This document shows positions 7,890-15,161 of a stretch of 64,000 bases of DNA, piece by piece; within the stretch, counting starts at the first letter, position 1; the number at the start of each line of letters is the position of its first letter. The DNA is from an uncultured Acidimicrobiales bacterium. Lineage in GTDB: Bacteria; Actinomycetota; Acidimicrobiia; Acidimicrobiales; SZUA-35. The notes under the pieces were generated by a model. It worked only from the letters and a program-made list of their open reading frames with translations, did not search any database and was not told the DNA's origin. The position numbers and the translations under genes are program-made. The DNA is taken from the NCBI GenBank assembly GCA_937922785.1, contig CALAJQ010000008.1, positions 84,778 through 148,777 of the forward strand. Reading direction: 5' to 3'.

Positions 7890-9001
7890 GCGGTGCCTTT
7901 CCGGTAACTCTCCAGAATCAGTCCGTGGAAGTGATGGAGAGCATGTTCTGATAGTCCCGAACCTGCTGGGTCGTTGACGATTCGGCCTTGAGTGAATGCT
8001 GGCGTAGTCATTCCCCGCTGCACGCTTTCCACCAGGTTGATGTCTTCCACCTGAAGCACCTCGTCGAGGTAGCGAATCGATTCGAGTTCTGCGGTGTTTG
8101 GCTCGTTCGATTCCAGAAAGAAGTCATATGTTTCATAGGTAAGGCTCGGCCCGGCGGGGATGATGTTCAGAATGATCATGTTGCCGCGGCCGGGGTAGCG
8201 CATGATGCAGGTGTTGGGCCACAGCCACCAGACTGCGTGGTCGGTTACCGTGGCGTCGCTGACGTCATAGGCGGTGTTGTCGGACTTGCCGGCTTCGGCC
8301 ATGTGGCTTGAGTAGATGCCGTGAGTAGTCACTCTGTAAGTGTCCATATCAACCAGGGATACGAAGTCTTTGTGGGCGACATGGCAGTGGTAGCACTCAA
8401 GGAAGTTGTCAACCACGTTCTTCCAGTTGCTGTTGATCGTGTAGCTCAATCGATGGGCAAAGGTCAGTTGCTCCACATCTGGCGCCCAATGAGCAATCTC
8501 TGCCCCGAGGTCACCAGCCTGTTCGGCCAATGAGGCTGCGGAGCTGTCGAGATTCACATAAACGAACCCTCCGAATTCTTCAACCTGCACGTCGTCAAGA
8601 CAGATTGATCCAGTGTCGAAATCCTGAAGTGAGTTGGTGTGGCGGGCGGCCAACAGCTGACCGCCCAGGTCGTAAGTCCAAGCGTGATACGGGCAAACGA
8701 TGCTGTTTGTGGTGCCTTCGCCTTCCAGCAGATGATGGGCCCGATGCTTGCAAACGTTGTAGAAAGCGCGCAGCACTCCGCCCTTGTCTCGAACACAGAC
8801 AATCGGCATTCCGGCCACTTCTACGGTTACGTAGGCACCCGGGTTTCGAACCTTCTCGGTGTGGCAAACCCACTGCCAGTTCTTGGCTATGACGTGGCGC
8901 TGGTCAGCCTCGAACCAAACCTGTTTGGTGTACGCGTCGGCGTGCAAGGACATTGACTGGCCAGGATCTGGTTTCCAGCCGCTACTGATGTCGACAGTCA
9001 T
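7886..9001 (-). CDS. Rieske non-haem iron oxygenase, alpha subunit
   Basis: A 371-residue oxygenase. The Rieske [2Fe-2S] ligands are C84-x-H86 (CKHRAHH) and C103-x2-H106 (CPYHAW). The mononuclear iron site lies in DNFLECYHCHVAHKDF with H205 and H210, and E202/D198 provide the bridge. Overall it resembles the choline/carnitine/glycine-betaine monooxygenase branch rather than two-subunit aromatic dioxygenases, because no beta-subunit gene is adjacent. No ferredoxin or reductase gene is next to it, so electrons must come from elsewhere. It is the first gene of an operon with the SDR downstream (4-base overlap). Confidence 0.88.
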   Translation of the reverse strand: MTVDISSGWKPDPGQSMSLHADAYTKQVWFEADQRHVIAKNWQWVCHTEKVRNPGAYVTVEVAGMPIVCVRDKGGVLRAFYNVCKHRAHHLLEGEGTTNSIVCPYHAWTYDLGGQLLAARHTNSLQDFDTGSICLDDVQVEEFGGFVYVNLDSSAASLAEQAGDLGAEIAHWAPDVEQLTFAHRLSYTINSNWKNVVDNFLECYHCHVAHKDFVSLVDMDTYRVTTHGIYSSHMAEAGKSDNTAYDVSDATVTDHAVWWLWPNTCIMRYPGRGNMIILNIIPAGPSLTYETYDFFLESNEPNTAELESIRYLDEVLQVEDINLVESVQRGMTTPAFTQGRIVNDPAGSGLSEHALHHFHGLILESYRKGTA

Positions 9002-9075
9002 ACTTGGGCCGTGGGGAGTCGAGTCATTTTCACACCCTAACTCCCGGCCCTGATTTCATCGAGCCGGTGGTAGAG

Positions 9076-9672
9076 CTAGCTAGCGATCAGCGCCTCAACG
9101 TCTGAGCGCAGCGAGCCGTAGCCTGTGGTTTGCCAGGTGCCGTCGTCGTTTAGGTACACATAGGTTCGCTGCTCGTCAACGCCGAAACGGTCCCAAAGTT
9201 CGGTGCCGTCAGCTACATGGGCAAAGGAATTTGCTCCGGTTTGATCTAGGAACTGAGCCTTCGAGCTGGCGTTGTCACTTAGTCCGGGTACGCCAATGAA
9301 TAGAACTGCGTCACCGAATTCTTGCTGGACCTCCACGACCGTGGGGGCTTCCCGTCGTCAATGCGGTCACCACGGGGCCCAGAACCAAAACACCACGTCC
9401 TTGTTTTGGACAGTCTCCAAATCGAGAATCGGCCCGTCGATTGTTGCGAACTCGCCGGTGAGAATCTGGTCTATGGGCAGAGCAGCATTGTCAGATGAGC
9501 TTCCGGCTTCACCGCCTGCCGCACACCCAGTGAGTAACAGGCCAATCCCAATTGCCAAAGCAAACAAGGCACGCAACCGAGACCGCGGCTGCTGGGTCAA
9601 CGCAGTTGCTTTAGCGTCGGTTGCTGATCTTGTGCCCACTGCGAAGACTTTACATGCGGTGGCTGACTTCAA
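9076..9672 (-). CDS. Candidate selenoprotein: thioredoxin-like lipoprotein with UxxU motif
   Basis: A 198-residue TlpA/thioredoxin-like lipoprotein if two in-frame TGA codons (9367-9369 and 9358-9360) are read as selenocysteine. The N-terminus has a signal peptide with lipobox LLTGC (Cys50). The active site reads FWFWAPW-U102-P-H-U105-RREAPTVV, where relatives have W-C-P-H-C. The frame is intact on both sides, and the rest continues as a normal fold (VLFIGVPGLSD, FGVDEQRTYVYLNDDG). A hairpin at 9330-9347 fits a SECIS. The start is uncertain: TTG at 9672 directly follows the response-regulator stop; GTG eleven codons in is the alternative. It ends an operon with a two-component system. Likely role: periplasm-facing thiol or selenol redox chemistry. 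Confidence 0.8.
9330..9347 (-). promoter_or_regulatory. SECIS-like hairpin of the UxxU gene
   Basis: On the coding strand, CCCCCAC-GGUC-GUGGAGG folds into four pairs (CCAC/GUGG), one C-A mismatch and two G-C pairs, with a four-base loop GGUC. The loop starts 17 bases after the second UGA and 29 after the first, both inside the range of about 16-37 given for bacterial SECIS elements. The GGU loop resembles that of E. coli fdhF. The stem is short, so this is a prediction. Confidence 0.55.
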
Positions 9673-10323
9673 TCAGTCACCAAGACTGACGATGCCAGAC
9701 TCATAGGCGGCGATAACCGCTTGGACGCGATCTCGGATGCCAAGTTTGGTTAGCACGCGGCTGATGTGGGTTTTTACAGTTGCCTGGCTTAAGAACAGAC
9801 GCTCGGCGATTTCGGCGTTAGAGAGACCGCCGGCCAAGCTCTTGAGAACCTCAAGTTCGCGTTCTGTCAGCTGATCCATGCCGGCCACAACTCGTGGTTT
9901 CGCGGCACCTCGCGCCTGTTCGAAGACTGCCTGCACCAGCGAAGGGGCAAGCACCGCATCACCGTCGGCGACAGCTCGGATTGACGCTACAAGCTCATCC
10001 GCGGATGCGTCCTTAAGTAGAAAGCCAGACGCGCCTGCGGCAATTGCCGCCGACACGTATTCATCAAGGCCGAACGTGGTGAGGATTATGATCTTCGGCG
10101 CGTCGGGCTCGCCAAGGATGTGTTTGGCTGCCGCTAGCCCGTCGAGCTCTGGCATGCGGATGTCCATCAGCACGACGTCGACGCGTCTCGTCCGGCACGC
10201 TTCGATGATTTCTACACCGTTCGCCGCCGACGCCACGATGGACATGTCAGTTTCGTTGCCCACGATCAACTCGAAACCGGTGCGGATCATTTCGAGATCG
10301 TCAGCTACGGCTACACGAATCAT
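9673..10323 (-). CDS. NarL/LuxR-family response regulator
   Basis: A 216-residue two-domain regulator. The receiver has acidic pair D9/E11 in AVADDLEMIR, phosphoacceptor D54 in VLMDIRMPELDG, and the switch Thr/Lys in ILTTFGLDEYV and FLLKDAS. The C-terminal LuxR HTH is LTERELEVLKSLAGGLSNAEI with recognition helix SQATVKTHISRVLTKLG. The start overlaps the histidine kinase stop by four bases, so this is the cognate pair. The gene abuts the candidate selenoprotein, whose presumed TTG start is the next codon after this stop, suggesting that the system controls or co-expresses a redox protein. Confidence 0.93.
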   Translation of the reverse strand: MIRVAVADDLEMIRTGFELIVGNETDMSIVASAANGVEIIEACRTRRVDVVLMDIRMPELDGLAAAKHILGEPDAPKIIILTTFGLDEYVSAAIAAGASGFLLKDASADELVASIRAVADGDAVLAPSLVQAVFEQARGAAKPRVVAGMDQLTERELEVLKSLAGGLSNAEIAERLFLSQATVKTHISRVLTKLGIRDRVQAVIAAYESGIVSLGD

Positions 10324-11546
10324 GGACGCACCTCAGTTGGGTTGGATTTGTGTCCGATGGGCAGCATTGCGTGAATGACGAACTGGCCCTCGTCGCGATG
10401 TTCCGAAGAGCGATGTTCCGAAGAAAAAGTGCCTCCAAGCACTGCGGCGCGTTCGGCCATTCCGGCAAGGCCGCTACCACCGACGGTAGGTTTTGATGGT
10501 CCGCCAGAAACCGTGTTAGTGACAGTGATCCTAAGTTGCTCAGGACCGCTGGTGCGATGTGTTCCTGCGTCAACTTCAACCGTAACTTTCACATCAGGAC
10601 CCCCATGCTTTATGGCGTTTGTGACCGCCTCCTGGACGATGCGGTAGGCGCTGCCGGCAACAATGGGCGACGTGTCGACTTCGAGACAACTCTGATCGGT
10701 GAAGGTGATGTCTATTCCGTTGGCGCCGAGGTCGTTAACAAATCGGCGGATTTCGCCAAGGTCGGGCGGTGGCGCCAAATCGGCAGTAGAGGACTGTTGA
10801 AGCCCGGCCAAAACGCGTCGCGTGTCAGACAGCGCAGCGCGTGCCGACGTTGCAATGTCGGCCACTGCATCGCTGGCTGCCGTTGGGTGATTGTGACCCA
10901 CACGGTTAGCAGCCTCGGCCCTGACGGCGATAACAGACAGCGAGTGTCCGATGATGTCGTGAAGTTCTCGGCCAATATGAGCTCGCTCTTGTTCCACGGC
11001 TTGAGTCTGGTGATGCTGGGCAGTTAGTCGAGCATGGGCGGCGGCTGCGGCCAGTTGGCTAGCGTGAGCCTGTTGTTTGGCCGCATTGACACCGAGAGCC
11101 ACAGCCGTGCCACACGTAAGCGCAACTAGCGGGAGTTGGTAGACCGAAACGTCGACTGCCAGCCGAACTCCAATTGCGGTGACGGCGGTCAACACGGCGC
11201 TGGAGGCAAGCGCAGCCCGGATTCCTCGGTTGTCAGGTTCTGAAGATGCGGTGTAGAGAATAACTATCATCGGAAGTAGCACTTCGGGAAGATCCGAAAC
11301 CCAGACCGCAGTTTGGGCTGCGGTTGCTAGCGCAACGATCAACCGTGGGTTTGTTCGACGGAAGGCAACAAGAATTGGGGGAGCGACGATGAGCGCCCAG
11401 TGCCACCAAGTTGATGGTTCCACAGTGTCCGGCCTCGCCGCATTCAGGTAAAGCCCCGAGAGGACGGCCACAACAGCCAGGCTTGCGGCGAGGGCGATGT
11501 CAGCCACGCCGGGTACCCAAGAATTGGGTTCGTCAATGGCCACCAT
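10320..11546 (-). CDS. Sensor histidine kinase (HisKA_3 type)
   Basis: A 408-residue kinase with four to five predicted membrane segments in the first 160 residues and no large extracytoplasmic domain. The dimerisation helix RAHIGRELHDIIGHSLSVIAVR carries the phospho-His. HATPase motifs are VQEAVTNAIKHGG (N box) and GGSGLAGMAERAAVLGGTF (G box). Near the C-terminus a tandem duplication gives SSEHR-SSEHR, in a loop where it should be tolerated. It starts 2 bases after the DUF1772 stop and overlaps the regulator gene by four bases. The signal is unknown; membrane sensing is likely. Confidence 0.92.
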   Translation of the reverse strand: MVAIDEPNSWVPGVADIALAASLAVVAVLSGLYLNAARPDTVEPSTWWHWALIVAPPILVAFRRTNPRLIVALATAAQTAVWVSDLPEVLLPMIVILYTASSEPDNRGIRAALASSAVLTAVTAIGVRLAVDVSVYQLPLVALTCGTAVALGVNAAKQQAHASQLAAAAAHARLTAQHHQTQAVEQERAHIGRELHDIIGHSLSVIAVRAEAANRVGHNHPTAASDAVADIATSARAALSDTRRVLAGLQQSSTADLAPPPDLGEIRRFVNDLGANGIDITFTDQSCLEVDTSPIVAGSAYRIVQEAVTNAIKHGGPDVKVTVEVDAGTHRTSGPEQLRITVTNTVSGGPSKPTVGGSGLAGMAERAAVLGGTFSSEHRSSEHRDEGQFVIHAMLPIGHKSNPTEVRP

Positions 11547-11548
11547 GT

Positions 11549-12091
11549 TTATCGATTCTGGCCCATTTGGTAATGGTTGTCAGTATTGGCCCGCGCCGAC
11601 CTTAGTAGCACAGCGCACACAAGGCAGACGAAGCTTGCGACACAGCTGATCGTTCGACGAAGGTTTAAGGCGTTCCAATCATCTTCGAATACGTCTCGAG
11701 CTGTGGTAGCGGTTGCGGTGCTGACGTCGACTACCTCTGCTAGCTCGTCGTTAAGTGGGACGTTTCCAGTGCCTGTGATGAACAGCGTTGTGAGGTAGAG
11801 GGCGGCAGCTGAAACGAGAAGCACGCGCACTGTCTTGGTTGCGGTGGTCCAGTTCGTTGCTATCGCTATGGCGATGGCGGGAATCGTGCCAAAGAAAATG
11901 GTGCCGAATGCCGGGTTGCGAATCGTTTCGTTGATTGCCTGGAACGTCTTCACATAGGTGACGTCGTCGACCTCGGCTAAGGCCAGTGTTACTGATACTT
12001 CGTAGGTGTAGAAAAATCCGGCAGACAATCCGGCCAGGGTCGATGCTGCCAGCAGCGTTAGTTGTTGAGGTTTGAATGGTGTGGTGGTCAT
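11549..12091 (-). CDS. DUF1772 (anthrone-oxygenase-like) membrane protein
   Basis: A 180-residue four-helix membrane protein of the DUF1772 family. The first helix (LLAASTLAGLSAGFFYTYEVSV), the motif NPAFGTIFFGTIPAIAIAIAT, and the late VPLNDELAEV and FEDDWNALNLRRTISCVASF are all family hallmarks. The start at 12091 is supported by AGGAG 8 bases upstream; the frame opens further upstream without support. It leads an operon with the kinase, response regulator and UxxU selenoprotein. Some relatives oxidise anthrones, but most have no known role. Confidence 0.85.
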   Translation of the reverse strand: MTTTPFKPQQLTLLAASTLAGLSAGFFYTYEVSVTLALAEVDDVTYVKTFQAINETIRNPAFGTIFFGTIPAIAIAIATNWTTATKTVRVLLVSAAALYLTTLFITGTGNVPLNDELAEVVDVSTATATTARDVFEDDWNALNLRRTISCVASFVCLVCAVLLRSARANTDNHYQMGQNR

Positions 12092-12254
12092 GGCTCGTCT
12101 CCTGAGACTTGGTGGATCGGTAGGTGTTGATCTCATGATGGGCGCGCAGCAGCTGGCGAGAATCGGGCAAACGTCGCAACCTAAGTCATCCAAAAGTCGC
12201 ACATGACTGATCAGTCATTCGGTGTCAGCTTCGAAGTCGTGACAGACTCACAGC

Positions 12255-12545
12255 ATGATCTCTGTTCACATCCTTTACCCAAAGACCGACGACTCAACCT
12301 TCGATATGGACTACTACTGCTCCACCCACATGCCAATGTTGGCTGACGCTTTGGGTGACGCTTGTAAAGGTTGGGGAGCTTCCTCGGTAGCAGCTGGGGC
12401 CTGGGCCGCAATCGGTTGGGCCAACGTTGAGTCTCAAGAGGCCTTCGATGCGGCAATGAAAGAGCATGGCGCCGCAATCATGGGAGACGTGCCGAACTAC
12501 ACCAACGTCGCCCCTGAGCTAGTCGTTGGCCAGATCGCCCACTAG
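12255..12545 (+). CDS. EthD-family protein
   Basis: A 96-residue ferredoxin-like fold protein of the EthD family: ISVHILYPKTDDSTFDMDYYCSTHMPML is the classic start (strand, then the [DY]Y-x-x-x-H-x-P motif), and GWANVESQEAFDAAMKEHGAAIMGDVPNYTNVAPEL is the usual second half. EthD proteins are small dimers linked to cytochrome P450 systems and ring-cleavage or decarboxylation reactions, often with unclear roles. It stands alone, with 8 bases to the convergent gene downstream. Confidence 0.85.
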   Translation: MISVHILYPKTDDSTFDMDYYCSTHMPMLADALGDACKGWGASSVAAGAWAAIGWANVESQEAFDAAMKEHGAAIMGDVPNYTNVAPELVVGQIAH

Positions 12546-12553
12546 CCAAAGCT

Positions 12554-13228
12554 TCAGCCACCAGAGTTGATGGCCTCAAGCCACTCGGACCAGTAGAACT
12601 TCCACCACTCAACGCTTTCATAGGTGGGAAGTTTCTCGTGCTGAACCGTCACCTTCGCAAGACCATCGCCGGCGTCGGCAATTGTGAACATCGCAGCTGC
12701 TTTGTCTGGGCCAATCGCAATGCGCAGAACCTTGGTATCGGGCTTGGAGCGTAGCTCAGTGGGTTCGTCAGGGAACAGATCTGCGCGGTGGTCAGCACTT
12801 AGCAACATCTTTCGTAGAACCTCTGTGTCCGCAGTTACGGTCCGGGTCTTGCTGCAAGCAAACAGCCCGTCCGAGCGCTGATACGGAAGTCGGAGGCCAA
12901 CGATTCGTTCATAGCTAACTGTCACCGCCTGGGACCACCAGGCGTCAAGCTCTTCGAATTCAGCGTGAAGGTACCGGGCTATTGCTGTGTGGTCGGTCGA
13001 ATCCCCTTCCCACGCTTCAATGATGTCGGCCCATTCGTTGTGGCCACGACCGGTTCGAGCCTTCATCTTTTCATCGGACATCTCAGGCGGCGAGACCCAG
13101 ACCCTGGCGTTCTGTTCGGCTACTGCTGCAGCCTGATCTAGAAGCACTTTGCGTGCTGCGGTGTAGCGTTCGCCGGTCTTGGCCATGCGCTGGCGAACTC
13201 TGCGCTTAAACGATTCTTGACTGGTCAT
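12554..13228 (-). CDS. Conserved protein with SRPBCC-like C-terminal half
   Basis: A 224-residue protein of a conserved actinobacterial type. The N-terminal quarter (SFKRRVRQRMAKTGERYTAARKVLL) looks like a short DNA- or protein-binding helical unit. The middle has GRGHNEWADIIEAWEG, ARYLHAEFEELDAWWSQAVTVSYERIVGLR. The C-terminus, ending VTVQHEKLPTYESVEWWKFYWSEWLEAI, resembles AHSA1/SRPBCC domains. I know no experimentally established function. It is convergent with the EthD gene. The following 277 bases (13229-13505) hold no gene I can support. Confidence 0.7.
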   Translation of the reverse strand: MTSQESFKRRVRQRMAKTGERYTAARKVLLDQAAAVAEQNARVWVSPPEMSDEKMKARTGRGHNEWADIIEAWEGDSTDHTAIARYLHAEFEELDAWWSQAVTVSYERIVGLRLPYQRSDGLFACSKTRTVTADTEVLRKMLLSADHRADLFPDEPTELRSKPDTKVLRIAIGPDKAAAMFTIADAGDGLAKVTVQHEKLPTYESVEWWKFYWSEWLEAINSGG

Positions 13229-13505
13229 TTCAACTCACTCTGCCTAGCCACAACCGAGTGCAATTCACGCTTGCTTTCCCAGCCGGCCAGGACGTTCTAG
13301 TCAGTTTGAAACAACTATGTTCTGAAACTTGTTTGAACAACTCTGCCGGGCACACAAGGTCCCCTTTGCCTTCACGGCCAATGGCCTACCAAGAGCGTGA
13401 ATCTCGATCCGAAGGTTGGGCGTGGCAATACGCCTGGGGTAAATGTACACCGATCAGGCAATTCTGTTCCAGCGAGTTAGGCAGACGACTTCAGTGCCGG
13501 GTTCG

Positions 13506-13916
13506 TTAGCGGCGCTCGAAACGAATCAGTGGAATGACTCGATCCGTCTTGGCCTCATATTCTGCAAATTGAGGTGCGTCGACCTTCTGCGCCTCCCAGA
13601 TCGTGCTTCGTGCTGCGCCGGTCAGCTCGACGGCGTTCACATCAATCTTCTCGGAACCAACCTCGATTGCAGTGTCCGGGTTGGCCTTCAGATTGTGGTA
13701 CCAATCCGGGTTGTCGGGTGCTCCTGCCTTCGAAGCAAAGATGACCCAGCCGTCGCCGTCGTTGCGGTAGACCAGAGGCGTGACCCGCTCAGTTCCCGAG
13801 CGCGCACCGGTGTGGTGTACCAGCACCATCGGCGCACCCTCGAAGGGGCCACCTACTTTGCCGCCGTTCGCTCGGAACTCATCTATGACGTCCTTGTTGA
13901 ATTCGTTCATGTCCAT
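13506..13916 (-). CDS. Deazaflavin-dependent nitroreductase (Ddn-like)
   Basis: A 136-residue split-barrel protein of the F420-dependent nitroreductase family. Typical features are NKDVIDEFRANGGKVGGPFEGAPMVLVHHTGARSGTERVTPL, the strand WVIFASKAGAPDNPDWYHNLKANPD, and the tail AQFAEYEAKTDR-like segment before VIPLIRFER. These proteins use reduced F420 and are characteristic of actinobacteria. It lies 39 bases downstream of the UGC redoxin on the same strand and may be co-transcribed. Substrate unknown. Confidence 0.9.
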   Translation of the reverse strand: MDMNEFNKDVIDEFRANGGKVGGPFEGAPMVLVHHTGARSGTERVTPLVYRNDGDGWVIFASKAGAPDNPDWYHNLKANPDTAIEVGSEKIDVNAVELTGAARSTIWEAQKVDAPQFAEYEAKTDRVIPLIRFERR

Positions 13917-13955
13917 AGGGTCACGCTACCGAATTCTCTACATAGTGTTTGGGTA

Positions 13956-15161
13956 CTACATGGTGTTCGGGTAGTAGTCAGCCGCTGGAGTCTTGGATGT
14001 TTCAGAGGTGAAGGTTCCTGCGAATGGCCAGTCGGCTTCGGCGCCCGGAAGGGGTCCTTGGTTGAACCGTCCCAACTCGCCGCCACCTGCTGCTTCGTTG
14101 CCAACTAGCGACCAAGCTTGGCGCTTATAAGTCCAGTTGTCAGGTTGAAGTCGGTGAGCTTCGTTGAAATGCTTGATAGCGCTTTCGCGGTCGCCCTCGG
14201 TCCAAAGATGATTGGCCAATTCGAAGTGCGCAGCACCTTGGCTCTTATCGACACCCCGGTCTGTCGATGCCGCAAGAACCTCATCTGGTGTCATGACAAA
14301 CTGACTGTCGGCTCCATTGTGAGCCCAGTCTCTGATTGCGTCGGGGTAGGAGTCTCGTTCCTGACCGCCACGCATACGGGCGGCCAGTTCTGGATCATCC
14401 TTTTCGATCTCTGAGGCCTTCTTCTCGATGGCTACGTCGCGATCGTCAAGAAAGCTGCGGAGCCAGTCGGGGTAGTCGTCACCTGGTGGCCATCCTGGCT
14501 CGGGCGGCCGCACGATCATGCCGGCTTCGTCAATCCAAATCACGTTTGGAATGTTGACTACACCAAAGAGTGTGTCGAGTTGATGCTTGGGGTCTAACAA
14601 TGACGGGTGTGTCGGATTCGCCGCTTCGATGAAGGGCCTAGAAACATCGGGCTCGCTCAGCTCAAGCGAGACGGTAACAATCTCGACACCTAGGGGAGCG
14701 AGTTCCTCGCGCAGTGCCTGCCAACCTGGCAGGTCGTAGCGACAGCCTCAATATGGCGCCCAGGCAACAACGACCACTTTCTTGCCCCTCAGTGACGAGA
14801 GGTGAAACTCATTACCGTCCAAGTCGGGCAGAACAACCTCTGGTGCTTGGGCTGTCACAAGAGCTCTGCCGCTGAGCGACTCTGGGCCCAGTGCCGATAG
14901 ACCGGAGGCGTCGTCACTGACGATTGCCATGCCAAGTCTTTCCGCAGCGTAAGTGGCCGAGTAGCCATCGGGCAGCGGTACACAAACTTCGCCTTTGCAT
15001 GCACCTTCGGGTTTGATGTCCCAGCCAGTAGCGGAGGCGAAATCGTCAGCGGAGATGTCGAGCGTTTCAGTGATCACGACCGTCAGGCTCTCAGGTCCGG
15101 GGCTGGGCGGCAAGTCCTGCAACGCACTAGAAGATGCACCGCCTAGAACATGTACGGACAC
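13956..15161 (-). CDS. Candidate selenoprotein: redoxin with UGC motif and TPR-like tail
   Basis: A 401-residue protein if one in-frame TGA (14748-14750) is read as selenocysteine. Residues 45-65 hold GWDIKPEGACKGEVCVPLP with two more Cys; residues about 105-225 form a TlpA/AhpC-like domain, LPDLDGNEFHLSSLRGKKVVVVAWAPY-U138-G-C140-RYDLPGW, then VEIVTVSLEL and the cis-Pro-region strand NIPNVIWIDEAG. A helical pair near residue 340 (AHFELANHLWTEGDRESAIKHFNEAHRLQPDN) looks like a TPR. Apart from the TGA the frame is continuous. A strong hairpin at 14717-14733 fits a SECIS. The GTG start at 15161 overlaps the acetyltransferase end by 19 bases and lacks a clear ribosome-binding site, so the true start may be TTG at 15122. 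Confidence 0.8.
14717..14733 (-). promoter_or_regulatory. SECIS-like hairpin of the UGC gene
   Basis: On the coding strand, CCUGCC-AGGUU-GGCAGG makes a perfect six-pair stem with loop AGGUU. The loop begins 20 bases after the UGA, within the bacterial SECIS range, and closely matches the E. coli fdhF loop AGGUCU. Flanking UCGC and GCGA could pair as a lower stem. This is the better of the two SECIS candidates. Confidence 0.7.

Noticed and set aside
9358..9369. The UxxU gene could be a decaying pseudogene
   Set aside because: Both stops are TGA, both replace exactly the two CxxC cysteines, and there is no frameshift or other stop elsewhere in 198 codons. The independent second case at 14748 makes chance decay unlikely.
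13229..13505. A gene in the gap between the SRPBCC-like and Ddn-like genes
   Set aside because: The short frames here lack protein-like composition and ribosome-binding sites; I see only promoter-length DNA.
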